64,000 nucleotides of DNA from Polyangiaceae bacterium UTPRO1 (GCA_002050235.1 MWST01000043.1:62001-126000); one strand, 5' to 3'. Positions 1 through 9,640 are shown, counted from the stretch's first letter. Program-made: numbers and translations. Notes: generated from the sequence alone by a model not told the origin.

Positions 1-77
1 ACAACCAGGGCGCCCGCTTCAACCTCGCCGCGGTCGAGGCCGGCAAGACGTGGGACGAGATGGAGGGCGACTCGTGA
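1..77 (+). CDS. C-terminal end of an unidentified protein (partial)
   Basis: An open frame enters from the left edge and stops at TGA 75-77. The visible tail reads NQGARFNLAAVEAGKTWDEM followed by EGDS. The composition looks like a real protein end, but 24 residues are too few to name a family. It faces the deacylase gene at 109-1734, so the two converge with 31 bp between stops. Confidence 0.45.
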   Translation, partial: NQGARFNLAAVEAGKTWDEMEGDS

Positions 78-108
78 CCCGTATGGCAAATCTCCATTGA
101 GCCACGAC

Positions 109-1734
109 CTAGCGCAGCACCCGCCCGGCGCGCGCCCCGGCGTCGTAGCGGCCGTCTTCGAGGACCGTGCGGCCGTTGATCAAGACGCGCTCGATGCCGC
201 GCGGGAAGCGGGCGGGTGCATCGAAGGTAGCGGTGTCCTGGAGGGTCGCTGTATCGAGGACGACGAGGTCGGCGGCGCAGCCGGGGCGTACCCAGCCGCG
301 GTCCTTCCAGCCCAGGCGCTCGGCGGCGGCGCCGGTCATCTTGCGCACCGCCTCGGCGAACGAGAACAGTCCTTCCTTTACATAGGTGCTGAGGACGCGC
401 GGGAAGGTGCCGTAGCTCGCCGGGTTCTGGTGTCCTTCGCGGGTTACGAAGGTGTCGGTTTCGATCGTGCACTGCGGGTGCGCGAGCACGGCGCGGAGCG
501 CCTCCTCCTCGCCGCCGTCGCCGCTGTAGGTGTGGATGAGGACGCGCGCCTGCCGTCCGCTCTCGAGGACTAGGCGGCAGTAGAAGTCGAACGGCTCCAT
601 GTCGGCGCGGGCTGCTGCTTCGGTGATGCGGAGGCCGTCGTACTGGTTCAACGCCGGGGCGTTGGCGCGCATGATCTGGATGTCGGGGAGGCCGAAGCCG
701 AGCGCCTCGAAGGCGAAAGTTGCGAAGCTGCGCAGGCTCGCGAGCTCGTCGGCGTCGGCCAGGACTGCTTCGAGGCGCGGCACGACATGGGCGGGGAAGA
801 TGACGCTCGCGGTCGTGTTGCCGGCCGTGTAGGGGAAGGCGTCGCAGGCGACGTCGACGCCGCGTCGGCGCGCAGCGTCGATGCGCGCCAGCGCCTGCGG
901 GTAGCTCGGCCAGGTCTGGCGGCCGACGAATATGAGGTGGCTCACCTGCACGCGCGCACCGCTGCGCTCGCCGACGCGCAGGATCTCGTCGAGGGCGGCG
1001 AGGTTGTGCGGTTCGCTCATGGGGTCGGTAGCGAGGGCGCCGCTCATCCAGCTGTAGGCTTTGAGGTGCGAGGTGAAGAGCTTGCCTTCGCGCGCCGCCC
1101 AGCCGGCGAAGTGCGCGAGCTCGTCCTCGTGCGCGAAGATGCCGGGGGGATAGCCGAGTCCGGTCGAGACGCCGACACAGCCGGCGGCGAGCGCGTCACG
1201 CACGAGGCCTTCCATCGCGCGCAGCTCGTCGGCGGTAGGCGGTGCGGGGTTGAGCGGGCCGGTCACCGCCGCTCGCACGGCGCCGTGGCCGACGAGCTCG
1301 GCACAGTTGAGCGCTACGCCGCTCTCCTCGAGCCGGTCGAGGAAGTCACCCATCGACGTCCACGCGAGGTCGATCGCCTCGTCGACGATGAGGCGGCTCG
1401 CGTCGTGGGCGGCGCCGCGGTTGTGGGCGCTGATCGGCGCCGGGCTGAAGCCGCAATTGCCGCCGACGAGCGTGGTCATGCCCTGGCGCACGAACGGCTC
1501 GACGAGGGCACCGTGGTCGGCGCCCGGGAGCAGCCAATCGGAGTGCGAGTGGATGTCGATGAACCCCGGTGTGATCGTCTTGCCGCTGCAGTCGACGGTG
1601 CGGGCGGCGGCGAGGCCGTCGAGGTCGCCGACGGCGGTGATGCGCTCGCCGTTGATGGCGACGTCGGCGCGCCGCGCCGGAGCGCCGCTGCCGTCGACGA
1701 CGGTGCCGCCCGCGAGCTTGAGATCGCAGTCCAT
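109..1734 (-). CDS. N-acyl-D-amino-acid deacylase family amidohydrolase
   Basis: A 541-residue metal-dependent amidohydrolase of the D-aminoacylase type, expected to hydrolyse N-acyl-D-amino acids or related amides in the cytoplasm. Visible landmarks are the N-terminal beta-sandwich start (GGTVVDGSGAP), the metal-binding HSHSDW after TPGFID, GGNCGFSPAP, the STGLGYPPG loop, FTSHLK and VQVSHL, in family order. The frame is open further upstream to 1866, but ATG 1734 is chosen because AGGAGG lies 6 nt before it and the homologous region begins there (MDCDLKLAGG). It diverges from the PLP gene at 1865 with about 130 bp between them. The exact substrate cannot be read from the sequence. Confidence 0.85.
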   Translation of the reverse strand: MDCDLKLAGGTVVDGSGAPARRADVAINGERITAVGDLDGLAAARTVDCSGKTITPGFIDIHSHSDWLLPGADHGALVEPFVRQGMTTLVGGNCGFSPAPISAHNRGAAHDASRLIVDEAIDLAWTSMGDFLDRLEESGVALNCAELVGHGAVRAAVTGPLNPAPPTADELRAMEGLVRDALAAGCVGVSTGLGYPPGIFAHEDELAHFAGWAAREGKLFTSHLKAYSWMSGALATDPMSEPHNLAALDEILRVGERSGARVQVSHLIFVGRQTWPSYPQALARIDAARRRGVDVACDAFPYTAGNTTASVIFPAHVVPRLEAVLADADELASLRSFATFAFEALGFGLPDIQIMRANAPALNQYDGLRITEAAARADMEPFDFYCRLVLESGRQARVLIHTYSGDGGEEEALRAVLAHPQCTIETDTFVTREGHQNPASYGTFPRVLSTYVKEGLFSFAEAVRKMTGAAAERLGWKDRGWVRPGCAADLVVLDTATLQDTATFDAPARFPRGIERVLINGRTVLEDGRYDAGARAGRVLR

Positions 1735-1864
1735 GATCGCCTCCTCGGTGAGCGCTTCCCTAGCCCGGTGTCGGCACCAGGTCCATGTCCTGCGGACGCC
1801 GGGCGAGTGCTGCGGTCCAGGCTGCTCGACGTTGCCGTCGTTAGGCGATAGTGACCCCGGCGAC

Positions 1865-3130
1865 ATGAAGCTCGGCGTTCTCGCCGTCGTCGCCCTCGGG
1901 ATCGCTGCCGTGGCGGCGCTGGCGCTCCGGCCGCGCGACGACGGCGGCGGCTACGATCCCTACTTCCGGGCCCTTAACGACCTGCTCAAGCGCGAGGGTC
2001 CGGCGCGCCCGGTCCTGATCCTCGATCTCGACCGCCTCGATCGCAACCTCGACGTCGTGCGCCGCTCGATCCGTCCGCCCAAGCACTTCCGGGTCGTCGC
2101 CAAGTCGCTGCCTTCGATCCCGTTGCTGCGCTACGTCTGCGAGCGCACCGGCACGAAGCGGGTGATGTCGTTCCACCAGCCGTTTCTGAACCAGGTGGCG
2201 GAGCAGCTCGCGGACAGCGACATCCTGCTCGGGAAGCCGCTGCCGGTGCGGTCGGCGGCGGCGTTCTACGCCGCGCTCCGCGGCAACTTCGACCCGAGCC
2301 GCCAGTTGCAGTGGCTCGTCGACACCCCCGAACGGCTCGACGAATACCTGGCGCTCGCCGAGCGCCTGCAGCAGAAGATGCTGATCAACGTCGAGATCGA
2401 CGTCGGCCTGCACCGCGGCGGCGTCGCCGACACCAGCACTCTGGACCGGCTGCTGGCGGTGATCGCCGCGCATCCCGACCGCCTCGAGCTCGCGGGCTTC
2501 ATGGGCTACGACCCGCACGTCGTCAAGGTGCCCGGGTGGGCGCGGCGGCGGGCGTCGCTGATCGCGGAAGTGCGCGCGGCCTATCGCGGCTACGTCGAGT
2601 TCGCGCGGGCGCGCTACCCGCAACTCTGGCGCGACGGGATGACGCTGAACGGCGCCGGAAGTCCGACGTATCGCCTCTACGAGGACGACACGCTCCTGAA
2701 CGATCTCGCGCTCGGTTCGGCGCTCGTCAAGCCGACCGACTTCGACATCGACACTCTGGAAGCGCACGTGCCGGCGCTCTTCATCGCCACCCCGGTCCTG
2801 AAGGCGGGCGCGGCAACGCAGCTTCCCGGTCTCGACTGGCTTTCGCGCCTCCTCGACTGGTGGAACCCGAACCTGGCGCGCACCTTCTTCGTCTACGGCG
2901 GGTACTGGATGGCGCGACCCGTGGCCCCGGCCGGCTTGCACACCAACCCGCTCTTCGGACGCAGCTCGAACCAGGAGATGCTGAACGGATCGGCGCGGGT
3001 AGCGCTGGGAGTCGACGACTACGTGTTCCTGCGGCCGACCCAGAGCGAGGCCGTCATGCTGCAGTTCGGCGACATCCTGGTCGTCCGCGGCGACGCCGTC
3101 GTCGACCACTGGGCGGTGCTCACGCAGTAG
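1865..3130 (+). CDS. D-threonine aldolase/alanine racemase-like PLP protein with N-terminal anchor
   Basis: A 421-residue protein of the fold-type III PLP family (D-threonine aldolase-like). After a hydrophobic N-terminus (residues 1-23, LGVLAVVALGIAAVAALAL) comes VLILDLDRLDRNLDVV and FRVVAKSLPSIPLL, whose Lys is the expected PLP lysine. The C-terminal beta domain ends with residues resembling the metal/PLP region of the family (GVDDYVFLRPTQSEAVMLQFGDILVVRGD). The hydrophobic start predicts a membrane-anchored or periplasmic protein, unusual because most relatives are cytosolic. Substrate unknown. It stands alone, divergent from the D-amino-acid deacylase; both could act on D-amino acids, but that link is inference. 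Confidence 0.7.
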   Translation: MKLGVLAVVALGIAAVAALALRPRDDGGGYDPYFRALNDLLKREGPARPVLILDLDRLDRNLDVVRRSIRPPKHFRVVAKSLPSIPLLRYVCERTGTKRVMSFHQPFLNQVAEQLADSDILLGKPLPVRSAAAFYAALRGNFDPSRQLQWLVDTPERLDEYLALAERLQQKMLINVEIDVGLHRGGVADTSTLDRLLAVIAAHPDRLELAGFMGYDPHVVKVPGWARRRASLIAEVRAAYRGYVEFARARYPQLWRDGMTLNGAGSPTYRLYEDDTLLNDLALGSALVKPTDFDIDTLEAHVPALFIATPVLKAGAATQLPGLDWLSRLLDWWNPNLARTFFVYGGYWMARPVAPAGLHTNPLFGRSSNQEMLNGSARVALGVDDYVFLRPTQSEAVMLQFGDILVVRGDAVVDHWAVLTQ

Positions 3131-3257
3131 GCGATCGCGTCCTCGGCGCGAGGGTCGGCCGCTGCGGCAACTGTGGCAAGGCGGTGGCGACGGTCGCTAC
3201 CGGACGAGGGCACGGCCCTTCTGACAAGTGGCCGGGGTGGCTGCTACAGGGCGCCGG

Positions 3258-3283
3258 TGCCGGCGGCGCGGTCGCCGCCGGCA
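3258..3283. terminator. Hairpin between convergent genes
   Basis: An 11-bp perfect stem (TGCCGGCGGCG with CGCCGCCGGCA) around the loop CGGT lies between the stops of the convergent genes ending at 3130 and 3290. There is no clear T-tract, so it is a candidate bidirectional terminator only. Confidence 0.4.
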
Positions 3284-3289
3284 ATCAGA

Positions 3290-3976
3290 TCAGTACACGC
3301 CGGGTACGAGACACCAGCGGTCGCGGCGATAGTCCGCGTAGGCGGCGCCGAGGTGGCGAAGCAGGGTGCGCTCTTCGAGGCGGATGCGCAGGAGCGCTAG
3401 CGGCAGCCAGACGACCAGGCCCACGACGGCGGCCGTCGGGCTCGACACCATCATCGCCGTGCCGAGCGCAACGAGGAGTAGGCCCGCGTAGTTCGGATGG
3501 CGAATCCAGCGATAGGGGCCGGTCGTCACCAGGACGTGATCGGCCAGAACCGAGAGGCCGACCGTGAACTGGCGGCCGAGGGCGACGGCGGCGGCGCGGC
3601 GCAGCGCCACGCCGAGTCCGACGACGACGCAGCCCGTGAGCCCGAGGAGCCCGGGATGCTGCCAGGTGCGCTCGGGAATGCGGTTGTCCCAGGCGCCGGC
3701 GGCGAGGATCGCGAGGAAGGCGAGCTGCATCGCCATGCCCCAAGGCTCGGGCCGGAAGGCATCGCCGGGGGTCGTGCCGTTCGCGGTGCCGTCGCCACGC
3801 TCCTCGCGGTCGCGGCGGCCGAGGTCGAAGAACGAGAGCCCGGCAGCGAGTGCGAGGATGAAGACCGTAGGCCCGTTCCAGCGCCCGGCGATGCCGACGA
3901 GCGCCGCCGAGAGGATGCCGCGTATCCAAGCGTTCAGCGGAGCGCCCTCATCGTGCAGAGGACATCTAGCCGGCAT
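3290..3976 (-). CDS. Isoprenylcysteine carboxyl methyltransferase (ICMT/NnrU-like) family membrane protein
   Basis: A 228-residue multi-spanning membrane protein. Hydrophobic segments cover much of the first half (ILSAALVGIAG, VFILALAAGLSFF, LLGLTGCVVVGLGVALRR). The C-terminal third carries the SAM-dependent ICMT signature: YRWIRHPNYAGLLL followed by an EERTLLRHLGAAYADYRR stretch. Bacterial members methylate unidentified small or lipid substrates in the inner membrane. The frame is open upstream to 4141, but that extension is basic and low in hydrophobicity; ATG 3976 gives a normal membrane-protein start. It diverges from the phosphatase gene at 4092. Confidence 0.75.
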   Translation of the reverse strand: MPARCPLHDEGAPLNAWIRGILSAALVGIAGRWNGPTVFILALAAGLSFFDLGRRDREERGDGTANGTTPGDAFRPEPWGMAMQLAFLAILAAGAWDNRIPERTWQHPGLLGLTGCVVVGLGVALRRAAAVALGRQFTVGLSVLADHVLVTTGPYRWIRHPNYAGLLLVALGTAMMVSSPTAAVVGLVVWLPLALLRIRLEERTLLRHLGAAYADYRRDRWCLVPGVY

Positions 3977-4091
3977 CGCTCGATGCGTCCACGTCGAGCC
4001 GCCGCCGGGCAGATGGCTCCGGCGCTGCCGGCCGGTCATTGACCGTGCCGGAGTGCGCTCGTAGGGTGGCGGCTCGTTCCTCTTCCCGCCG

Positions 4092-6701
4092 ATGTCTTCC
4101 ACGCGCTGCAGCGGTTTTCTTGCGCCGGTGTTGCTCGCCATGGCGCTCGAGCTTTCGAGCCTGCCGGCGCACGCTGCCCTCGATGCCGCCGCCGCGAAGG
4201 CAGTGCAGGCCTGCCAGAAAGCTACGACGGCCGCCGTGGCGAGCTATAGCGCCACTACCTTCAAGAGCTTCGCCACCTGTTTCGACGCTGTCTTCGCTTG
4301 CGTCCAGCTACAGCCGTTCAGCTACGCCTGCCGGGAGAGAGCGCGCCGGAAGTGCGCGCTCGGGGTGACGAACCGGGCGCGAGCCGACGCCAAGCTCGAC
4401 GCCATGGTCGCCAGGAAGTGCGCCGAGACGGCGGTGCCGTTCGCCGTCCTGAGCTCGGTCACGGGAGCGAATCTGGAGCTCCTGGACGACGAGTGCGGGC
4501 GCCTTCTCCATCTGCCGGTAGATGCCGGCGACTTCGCTGAATGCGCGCGGCGGAACGCGCGCTGCAGGGTCGAGGAGGCGGTCGCGTTCGCCATGCCGCG
4601 CGCCGCGGCGCTGCTGGCGACCGCCGACGTCACCCTCGTGAGCGACTTCTGTACGGAGCCGTCCGCGACCCCGACACCGCCACCCACGCCAACTCCGACG
4701 GCTGCGTGGACGCCGCCGCCCGTGCCCAGCACATCGCCGACGGCGACCGCAGCGCCGGTTTTGTCGCCGACCCCGACCTGGACAGCGACCCCGACCGCGA
4801 CCCCGACTCCTAGCGGGACAGCTACGCGGACCATGACCCTGACGGCGACGCCGAGCGCGACGCCGTCGCCCAGCACATCGCCGACGGTGACCGCGACGCC
4901 GGTTTTGTCGCCGACCCCGACCCGGACAGTGACCCTGACCGCGACTCTAACCCCAACCGCGACTCCGACCCCGACTCCTAGCCGGACAGCTACGTGGACC
5001 ATGACCCCGACGTCGCCGCCGAGTGCGACTCCGTCGCCGACCCCGACCGCGACTCCGACCGCGACTCCCAGCCGGACAGCTACGCGGACCATGACCCCGA
5101 CCCCGACGCCGAGTGCGACGCCGTCGCCCAGCACATCGCCGACTCCGACCCCGACTCCCAGCCGGACAGCTACGCCGACCCCGACCCCGACCGCGTCGCC
5201 GTCGCCGGGCCCGGTGGTCCTCGGCTGTCCCTCCGGGGCGTCGGGCTGTGGCCCCATCGTCCAGAATCCGCTGAACGATCCGACGACGATGACGCTGCTC
5301 TGGTGGACGAACGAAGCCGGCGATGCGCGCGTCGACTACGGGACGACGCTGGCACTCGGACACACCGCAACTGCGGCCGAGCCGGCAACGTGTGCGGTCG
5401 GCGCTGCCGGCACGTGCCATCGCGTCGACCTCGGCGGCTTGAGCCCCGGCGCCGAGTACTTCTACCGGCTGACTACGAATGGCACGGTGGTGCAGGAGGC
5501 ATCGGCCGCGATCAGCTTCCGTGCCCTCCGCGCCGCCGGCGACAGCGCGCCGCTGACCTTCGCCGTCGTCGGCGACTTCGGTGCCTACCCCGCGGGCACG
5601 CAGTGCTATCCCGACGGCTGTCCGTCGTTCAAGATCGCGGACCAGATCGCCGCCAAGCGCCCCGACCTCGTGCTCGCGGTCGGCGACAACGCCTACGAGG
5701 GACTGGCGACGCGGCTTCTCGACTGGGAGCAAAAGGTTCTCGTGCCGTACCGCCCCGTGCTGGCGACGGCACCCATGTTCCTGGCGCTCGGCAATCACGA
5801 CCTGCGCGACTCCGGCGGCTTTCACGACTCCGATCTCACCGAGTGGACCGCCGCCCACCCGCAGCGTACGATCTTCGCTGCGCCGGTGAACGGCAGCCCC
5901 GGCGGCGCCCGCGAAGGGGCCTGGTATGCGCTCGACACCGGACCGGCGACGTTCCTCGTCGTCAACTCGAACTTCCAGCCGACGCAGGTGCAGGACTGGA
6001 CCTCCGGCGACCAGCAGAAGGTCTGGCTCTGGAACCGCCTGCAGCCGGGTGCGAGCCGCAAATGGAAGCTCGCCGCCGGCCACCATACTCCGTACTCGTG
6101 CGCCAACGGGCGCTGCGCAGGCGGCGCCAAGGAGGGCCGCGGCTGCGGAGCGGACGCCGACTGCGACGGCGGGACGTGCCGGCTCGGCGCCTCGGGATCG
6201 AGCGTCTGGAACGCCCGCCTGCGCTTCAGCCCGCTCTTCGAGGCCTTCGGCGTGCAGCTCTCGTTCTGGGGGCACGAGCATTTCTGGGAGCGCTCGCGCT
6301 GGCTCGACGACTTCGACGGGGCGAGCCTGGCGAACGATCCGCAGACCAACAGCCCGAACGGCGACGGCCTCGGCACGCGCTACCTGACGGTCGGCGGCGG
6401 TGGTGCCGGGCTCGACGGCGGCGCGCGTCTGGCGGCTTCCGGGCCCCTGTCCGGTCAGCCGGTCGATCAGAACGGCGGGCTCTGCGCGCCGGGCGGCGGC
6501 GACACCGTGCCCTTCGTTGCCGCCGGCTGCAGCTACGACGGTACCGGCTACTGCTCGACCGGCGCGCGCTACAGCTTCGCGTTCTGCACGCTCGCCGACC
6601 CGACGCTCTCGTGCGCCGGCATAGATGCGGACGGCGTCACGTTCGATACCTTCGCGATCGAGGACCCGGCGCCGAGCCCTACCGCCTCGCCGACGCCATG
6701 A
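4092..6701 (+). CDS. Secreted purple-acid-phosphatase-like metallophosphoesterase with long Thr-Pro linker
   Basis: An 869-residue exported protein. Residues 1-28 form a signal peptide ([19 protein letters not shown]). Residues 29-190 are an alanine- and cysteine-rich domain of unknown function. Residues about 191-373 are a Thr/Pro/Ser repeat linker. A fibronectin-like domain resembling the N-terminus of purple acid phosphatases follows ([19 protein letters not shown]). The calcineurin-type catalytic domain shows [23 protein letters not shown] and GHEHFWER, which supply the two-metal ligands. A short SPTASPTP tail ends the protein. It probably hydrolyses phosphate esters at the cell surface or outside the cell. 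The linker DNA is repetitive and may vary in length between strains. Confidence 0.85.
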   Translation: MSSTRCSGFLAPVLLAMALELSSLPAHAALDAAAAKAVQACQKATTAAVASYSATTFKSFATCFDAVFACVQLQPFSYACRERARRKCALGVTNRARADAKLDAMVARKCAETAVPFAVLSSVTGANLELLDDECGRLLHLPVDAGDFAECARRNARCRVEEAVAFAMPRAAALLATADVTLVSDFCTEPSATPTPPPTPTPTAAWTPPPVPSTSPTATAAPVLSPTPTWTATPTATPTPSGTATRTMTLTATPSATPSPSTSPTVTATPVLSPTPTRTVTLTATLTPTATPTPTPSRTATWTMTPTSPPSATPSPTPTATPTATPSRTATRTMTPTPTPSATPSPSTSPTPTPTPSRTATPTPTPTASPSPGPVVLGCPSGASGCGPIVQNPLNDPTTMTLLWWTNEAGDARVDYGTTLALGHTATAAEPATCAVGAAGTCHRVDLGGLSPGAEYFYRLTTNGTVVQEASAAISFRALRAAGDSAPLTFAVVGDFGAYPAGTQCYPDGCPSFKIADQIAAKRPDLVLAVGDNAYEGLATRLLDWEQKVLVPYRPVLATAPMFLALGNHDLRDSGGFHDSDLTEWTAAHPQRTIFAAPVNGSPGGAREGAWYALDTGPATFLVVNSNFQPTQVQDWTSGDQQKVWLWNRLQPGASRKWKLAAGHHTPYSCANGRCAGGAKEGRGCGADADCDGGTCRLGASGSSVWNARLRFSPLFEAFGVQLSFWGHEHFWERSRWLDDFDGASLANDPQTNSPNGDGLGTRYLTVGGGGAGLDGGARLAASGPLSGQPVDQNGGLCAPGGGDTVPFVAAGCSYDGTGYCSTGARYSFAFCTLADPTLSCAGIDADGVTFDTFAIEDPAPSPTASPTP
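4663..5213 (+). repeat. Degenerate tandem repeats encoding the Thr-Pro linker
   Basis: About 550 bp of short imperfect repeats built from CCGACN and CCGACCCCGAC units, with longer recurring blocks such as CCCAGCACATCGCCGAC and GGTTTTGTCGCCGACCCC. They encode [13 protein letters not shown] sequence in the phosphatase and produce long spurious open frames on both strands. Slippage or unequal recombination could change the length. Confidence 0.85.
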
Positions 6702-6747
6702 CGGCGCGGCTGGCGGCGCCGCCGCACCTCCGCTAGTTCATCGCCCG

Positions 6748-7449
6748 ATGAGCGACGACGAGCGCAGCCGCGGCGAGCGTGTCTTCTCCTTCTGGTCGGC
6801 GGCGGGCTCGGCCGTGACCGGCGCCTGGGCGGAGCGCCGCCGGCTCGCCGCGGCGATGCGCCAGGTCATCGACCGTCTGACGACGAGCGATGCTCCCGAA
6901 GAGGAGCTGCGCGCCGCCGCCGATGCCCTCGACCGCTACGCGGCCCGCCTAGCGTCGCACCCGCGCCGCACCCTGCCGCTCGGCTTCGGGGAGAGCGCCA
7001 ACGCCGGGGACGTCGCCGCCTTCTTCGACTACAGCCCGCTCATCGGCCTCTCGAATCCGCTGGCGCCGCCGATCGTGCTCGAAGTGGAAGGGCAGGTCGT
7101 GCACGGGCGCGTGCGCTTCGGCGCCGCGTACGAAGGACCCCCGGGACACGTGCACGGCGGGTTCGTCGCCGCGGCCTTCGACGAGGTGCTGGGCTTCGTG
7201 CAGTCGACGACCGGCCAGCCGGGCATGACGGCGACGCTCACGATCCGCTACCGCAAGCCGACGCCGCTCGATACCGATCTGCGCTTCGAAGCCACCGTCC
7301 GCCGCGTCGAAGGTCGCAAGATCTTCGCCGAAGGCCGCCTCTACGACGGCGACATCCTCACCGCCGACGCCGAGGGACTCTTCATCTCCGTCGACCTGGT
7401 GAAGATGCAGCTCCTCGCCGAAGCCAAGAAAGCGCGCCAGAACCGATAG
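6748..7449 (+). CDS. PaaI-type hotdog-fold thioesterase
   Basis: A 233-residue protein. The C-terminal half is a hotdog thioesterase domain: PPGHVHGGFVAAAFDEVLGF with the HGG motif and catalytic acid on the central helix, then MTATLTIRYRKPTPLDTDL and ADAEGLFISV. The first 90 residues are helical, charged and without a recognised family. It should hydrolyse an acyl-CoA thioester in the cytoplasm; the acyl group is unknown. ATG 6748 is the first start after the phosphatase stop. It converges with the radical SAM gene, with only 10 bp between stops. Confidence 0.8.
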   Translation: MSDDERSRGERVFSFWSAAGSAVTGAWAERRRLAAAMRQVIDRLTTSDAPEEELRAAADALDRYAARLASHPRRTLPLGFGESANAGDVAAFFDYSPLIGLSNPLAPPIVLEVEGQVVHGRVRFGAAYEGPPGHVHGGFVAAAFDEVLGFVQSTTGQPGMTATLTIRYRKPTPLDTDLRFEATVRRVEGRKIFAEGRLYDGDILTADAEGLFISVDLVKMQLLAEAKKARQNR

Positions 7450-7459
7450 CGCCGGGCGC

Positions 7460-8626
7460 TCAGTGGCAGCGGGCGTCGCGGAAGTTGGTGATGGTGACGC
7501 CGGCGTCGAGGTGTTCCTCGAGCACCGCCTCGAAGGGCCGCTGGTCGAGGACCTCGAACTGGCTCGCAGCGAACGGGAAGCGGGCGCCGTCCTCGGTGTA
7601 CGGGGCGACCGCCGAGGAGCCCGCCGAGAGCGCGCCCACGAGGGCGGTGAGCCGTCGTTGGATGGGGCGCGGCTCGCGCGTCGTGAGGACGAGCTTCGCG
7701 TCGGGGAGCGCCAGCGCCAGGAGGGCCACGAGGCGCGCGAAGTCATCGTCGCCGACCTCGCGGCCGGCGCCGCCGCCGGCGATGCGGCGGAGACGCGGCA
7801 CCGAGAGGTACACCTCCATGCCGGCGGCGCGCAGGTGCTCGACGTGACGGATGGCGGCGATCATCTCGAAGGCGACGTCGGGACAGAGTCCGAGGAGCAC
7901 GCCCGGATTGGCGAGGCGAAAGCCGGCGCGGCGGGCGCGGTCGAAGTTGGCGAGGCGGCGGTCGTAGTCGCTGCGCGGATTCTGCGGGTCGCGGCCCATG
8001 AACTTCCCGTAAGTCCGGCGGTCGTATGTCTCCTGGAACGTGCACATCGTGAGCTTCGCCGGTAGCGCGCCGTCGGCGCCGCGCTCGACGTCCGCGAGCA
8101 GCACCGGCAGCTCGTCGTCGCCGACCGAGCCGACGTTCAGCAGCACGTGATCGAAGCCGAGACGGAGAGCCGCTCGCAGCGCCGCGTTCACGTAGCGCAT
8201 CGCCCACGGCCGCCGCTCGGCGCCGTACTCGCCGGTCAAGAGGGCCACGGCGCGCATGCCGCGACCGAGCAGGGTCACCAGCTGCGCCTCGATGACGTCG
8301 AGCTCGGCGGTCTCGCGCACGAGCGCGGTGTTGTCGCGGCGCATGCCGCACATGCGGCACGCGGCGTCGCAGGTGTTGGTCAGGTAGAGCGGCGAGAAGG
8401 TATCGAGCTCCTTGGTGCGGGCGCCGCGCGCCCGGCGTGCGAGGGCGACGATGGTGTCGGTGGCGATCGCGCGCGCATACCAGAGGACGGCGGCGTCCTC
8501 GGCATCGAGGGGGCTGCCGGCCCCGGCGCGAGCGAGCGCGGCGGCGGCGCCGTCGTCGCCGGCCCTGGTGCGGGCGCGCTCCAGCAGCTCGCGGACGGCG
8601 TTGTCGTCGAGCCGGAAGTCGTCCAT
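7460..8626 (-). CDS. ThiH/HydG-like radical SAM enzyme
   Basis: A 388-residue radical SAM protein. The cluster motif CDAACRMC (C-x3-C-x2-C) follows PLYLTNT as in the aromatic amino-acid lyase family (ThiH, HydG, NosL). MRRDNTALVRETAELDVIEA, the GEYG segment and YGKFMGRDPQNPRSDYDRR are also ThiH-like. The C-terminal BATS-like part ends in NFRDARCH. ThiH cleaves tyrosine to dehydroglycine and p-cresol, but no thiamine or hydrogenase-maturation genes are nearby, so the substrate is open. ATG 8626 is preferred; the upstream extension of the frame lies in the intergenic region shared with the divergent methyltransferase. Confidence 0.75.
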   Translation of the reverse strand: MDDFRLDDNAVRELLERARTRAGDDGAAAALARAGAGSPLDAEDAAVLWYARAIATDTIVALARRARGARTKELDTFSPLYLTNTCDAACRMCGMRRDNTALVRETAELDVIEAQLVTLLGRGMRAVALLTGEYGAERRPWAMRYVNAALRAALRLGFDHVLLNVGSVGDDELPVLLADVERGADGALPAKLTMCTFQETYDRRTYGKFMGRDPQNPRSDYDRRLANFDRARRAGFRLANPGVLLGLCPDVAFEMIAAIRHVEHLRAAGMEVYLSVPRLRRIAGGGAGREVGDDDFARLVALLALALPDAKLVLTTREPRPIQRRLTALVGALSAGSSAVAPYTEDGARFPFAASQFEVLDQRPFEAVLEEHLDAGVTITNFRDARCH

Positions 8627-8779
8627 CGCGAGGGTGTTAACGTGAGCCGTCGGGAGCGTCAATCGACGCCGGGAGCGGCGGCGCGTGCCGCCGCGCCGTC
8701 CGCTCGCTCGCCCGGGCGGCGATTGACATACATCGCACTCAGTCCGTAGAACCGCACCCGGCGCCGCGATGCCAACGCC

Positions 8780-9640
8780 GTGCGCGCCGCCGCAGTCATC
8801 GTGAGCGACCCGATCACCGTCGACTGGAGCCGCATTCCGCTTCCCGACGCTTGGCCCGACGAGCTCGATCTCCGGCGGCCGACGCACGTCGTCGCCTACT
8901 TGCGCGGATGGCTCGGGAGGCGCCGCCAGGTCGTGGTGCCGCGCGATCTGCCCGGCGCCGAATGGCTGCCCGCGTATCTCCGACAAGAATTCCACAACCT
9001 GCCGAACGGCGTCTACTCGAAGCGCCAGGCGGAGGCGTACGCGCACTGGTTCGATCGAGTCATGCTCGGCCATACCCTGGAGGCGCGGGCGCGGCTCGCC
9101 GCGGCGCTGGCCGACTGTCGCGCCACGCTCGATCTCGGCTGCGGCAGCGGCGGGCTCGCGGCGGCGATGCTGGCCTCCGGAATCCCCGAGGTCTGGGGGC
9201 TCGATGCCTCCCCGTACCTCCTGCGGATCGCCGCGCACCGCCTGCCGGGCGTGCGCTTCGTGCAGGGCCTCGCGGAACGCACGGGCTTTCCCGCCGGCCG
9301 CTTCGACGGCGTCGGCGCCTGCTTCCTCTTCCACGAGCTCCCGGCGCCGGCCGCCGATGCCGTGCTCGCCGAGATCCACCGCATCCTAGCGCCCGGCGGC
9401 CACCTGGTGATCGCGGAGCCCTCGCCGACGCAGTTCCGCGTCCGCGACCGGCGCCGCTTCCTGCGCCGCCACGGCTGGCGCGGCGCCTACTTCGCGCTCA
9501 TGGCGTGGTGGGTGTACGAGCCGTTCGTCGGCGGCTGGCACCGCCGCGACGTGTCCGCGTGGCTCGCCGCCGCCGGCTTCCGGGTGCTCGGCGATGATGT
9601 CGGCATGCCGCTGCGCTTCATCCACGCCGTGCGCGGCTGA
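8780..9640 (+). CDS. Class I SAM-dependent methyltransferase
   Basis: A 286-residue protein with a Methyltransf_11-type Rossmann domain: motif I LDLGCGSGGLAAAML, the acidic residue of GLDASPYLL, GRFDGVGACFLFHEL and ILAPGGHLVIAEPSP. About 110 residues precede the domain and have no recognised family. The start is GTG 8780. It diverges from the ThiH-like gene with about 150 bp between; whether they act together is unknown. Its target (small molecule, lipid or quinone) cannot be told. Confidence 0.8.
   Translation: MRAAAVIVSDPITVDWSRIPLPDAWPDELDLRRPTHVVAYLRGWLGRRRQVVVPRDLPGAEWLPAYLRQEFHNLPNGVYSKRQAEAYAHWFDRVMLGHTLEARARLAAALADCRATLDLGCGSGGLAAAMLASGIPEVWGLDASPYLLRIAAHRLPGVRFVQGLAERTGFPAGRFDGVGACFLFHELPAPAADAVLAEIHRILAPGGHLVIAEPSPTQFRVRDRRRFLRRHGWRGAYFALMAWWVYEPFVGGWHRRDVSAWLAAAGFRVLGDDVGMPLRFIHAVRG

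Noticed and set aside
4663..5213. Repeat array considered as a CRISPR
   Set aside because: Units are short, imperfect, contiguous and in frame with a coding sequence; there are no regular spacers and no cas genes.
4322..5257. 311-codon minus-strand frame rich in Val-Gly repeats
   Set aside because: It mirrors the Thr-Pro repeat DNA of the phosphatase linker; composition alone explains it.
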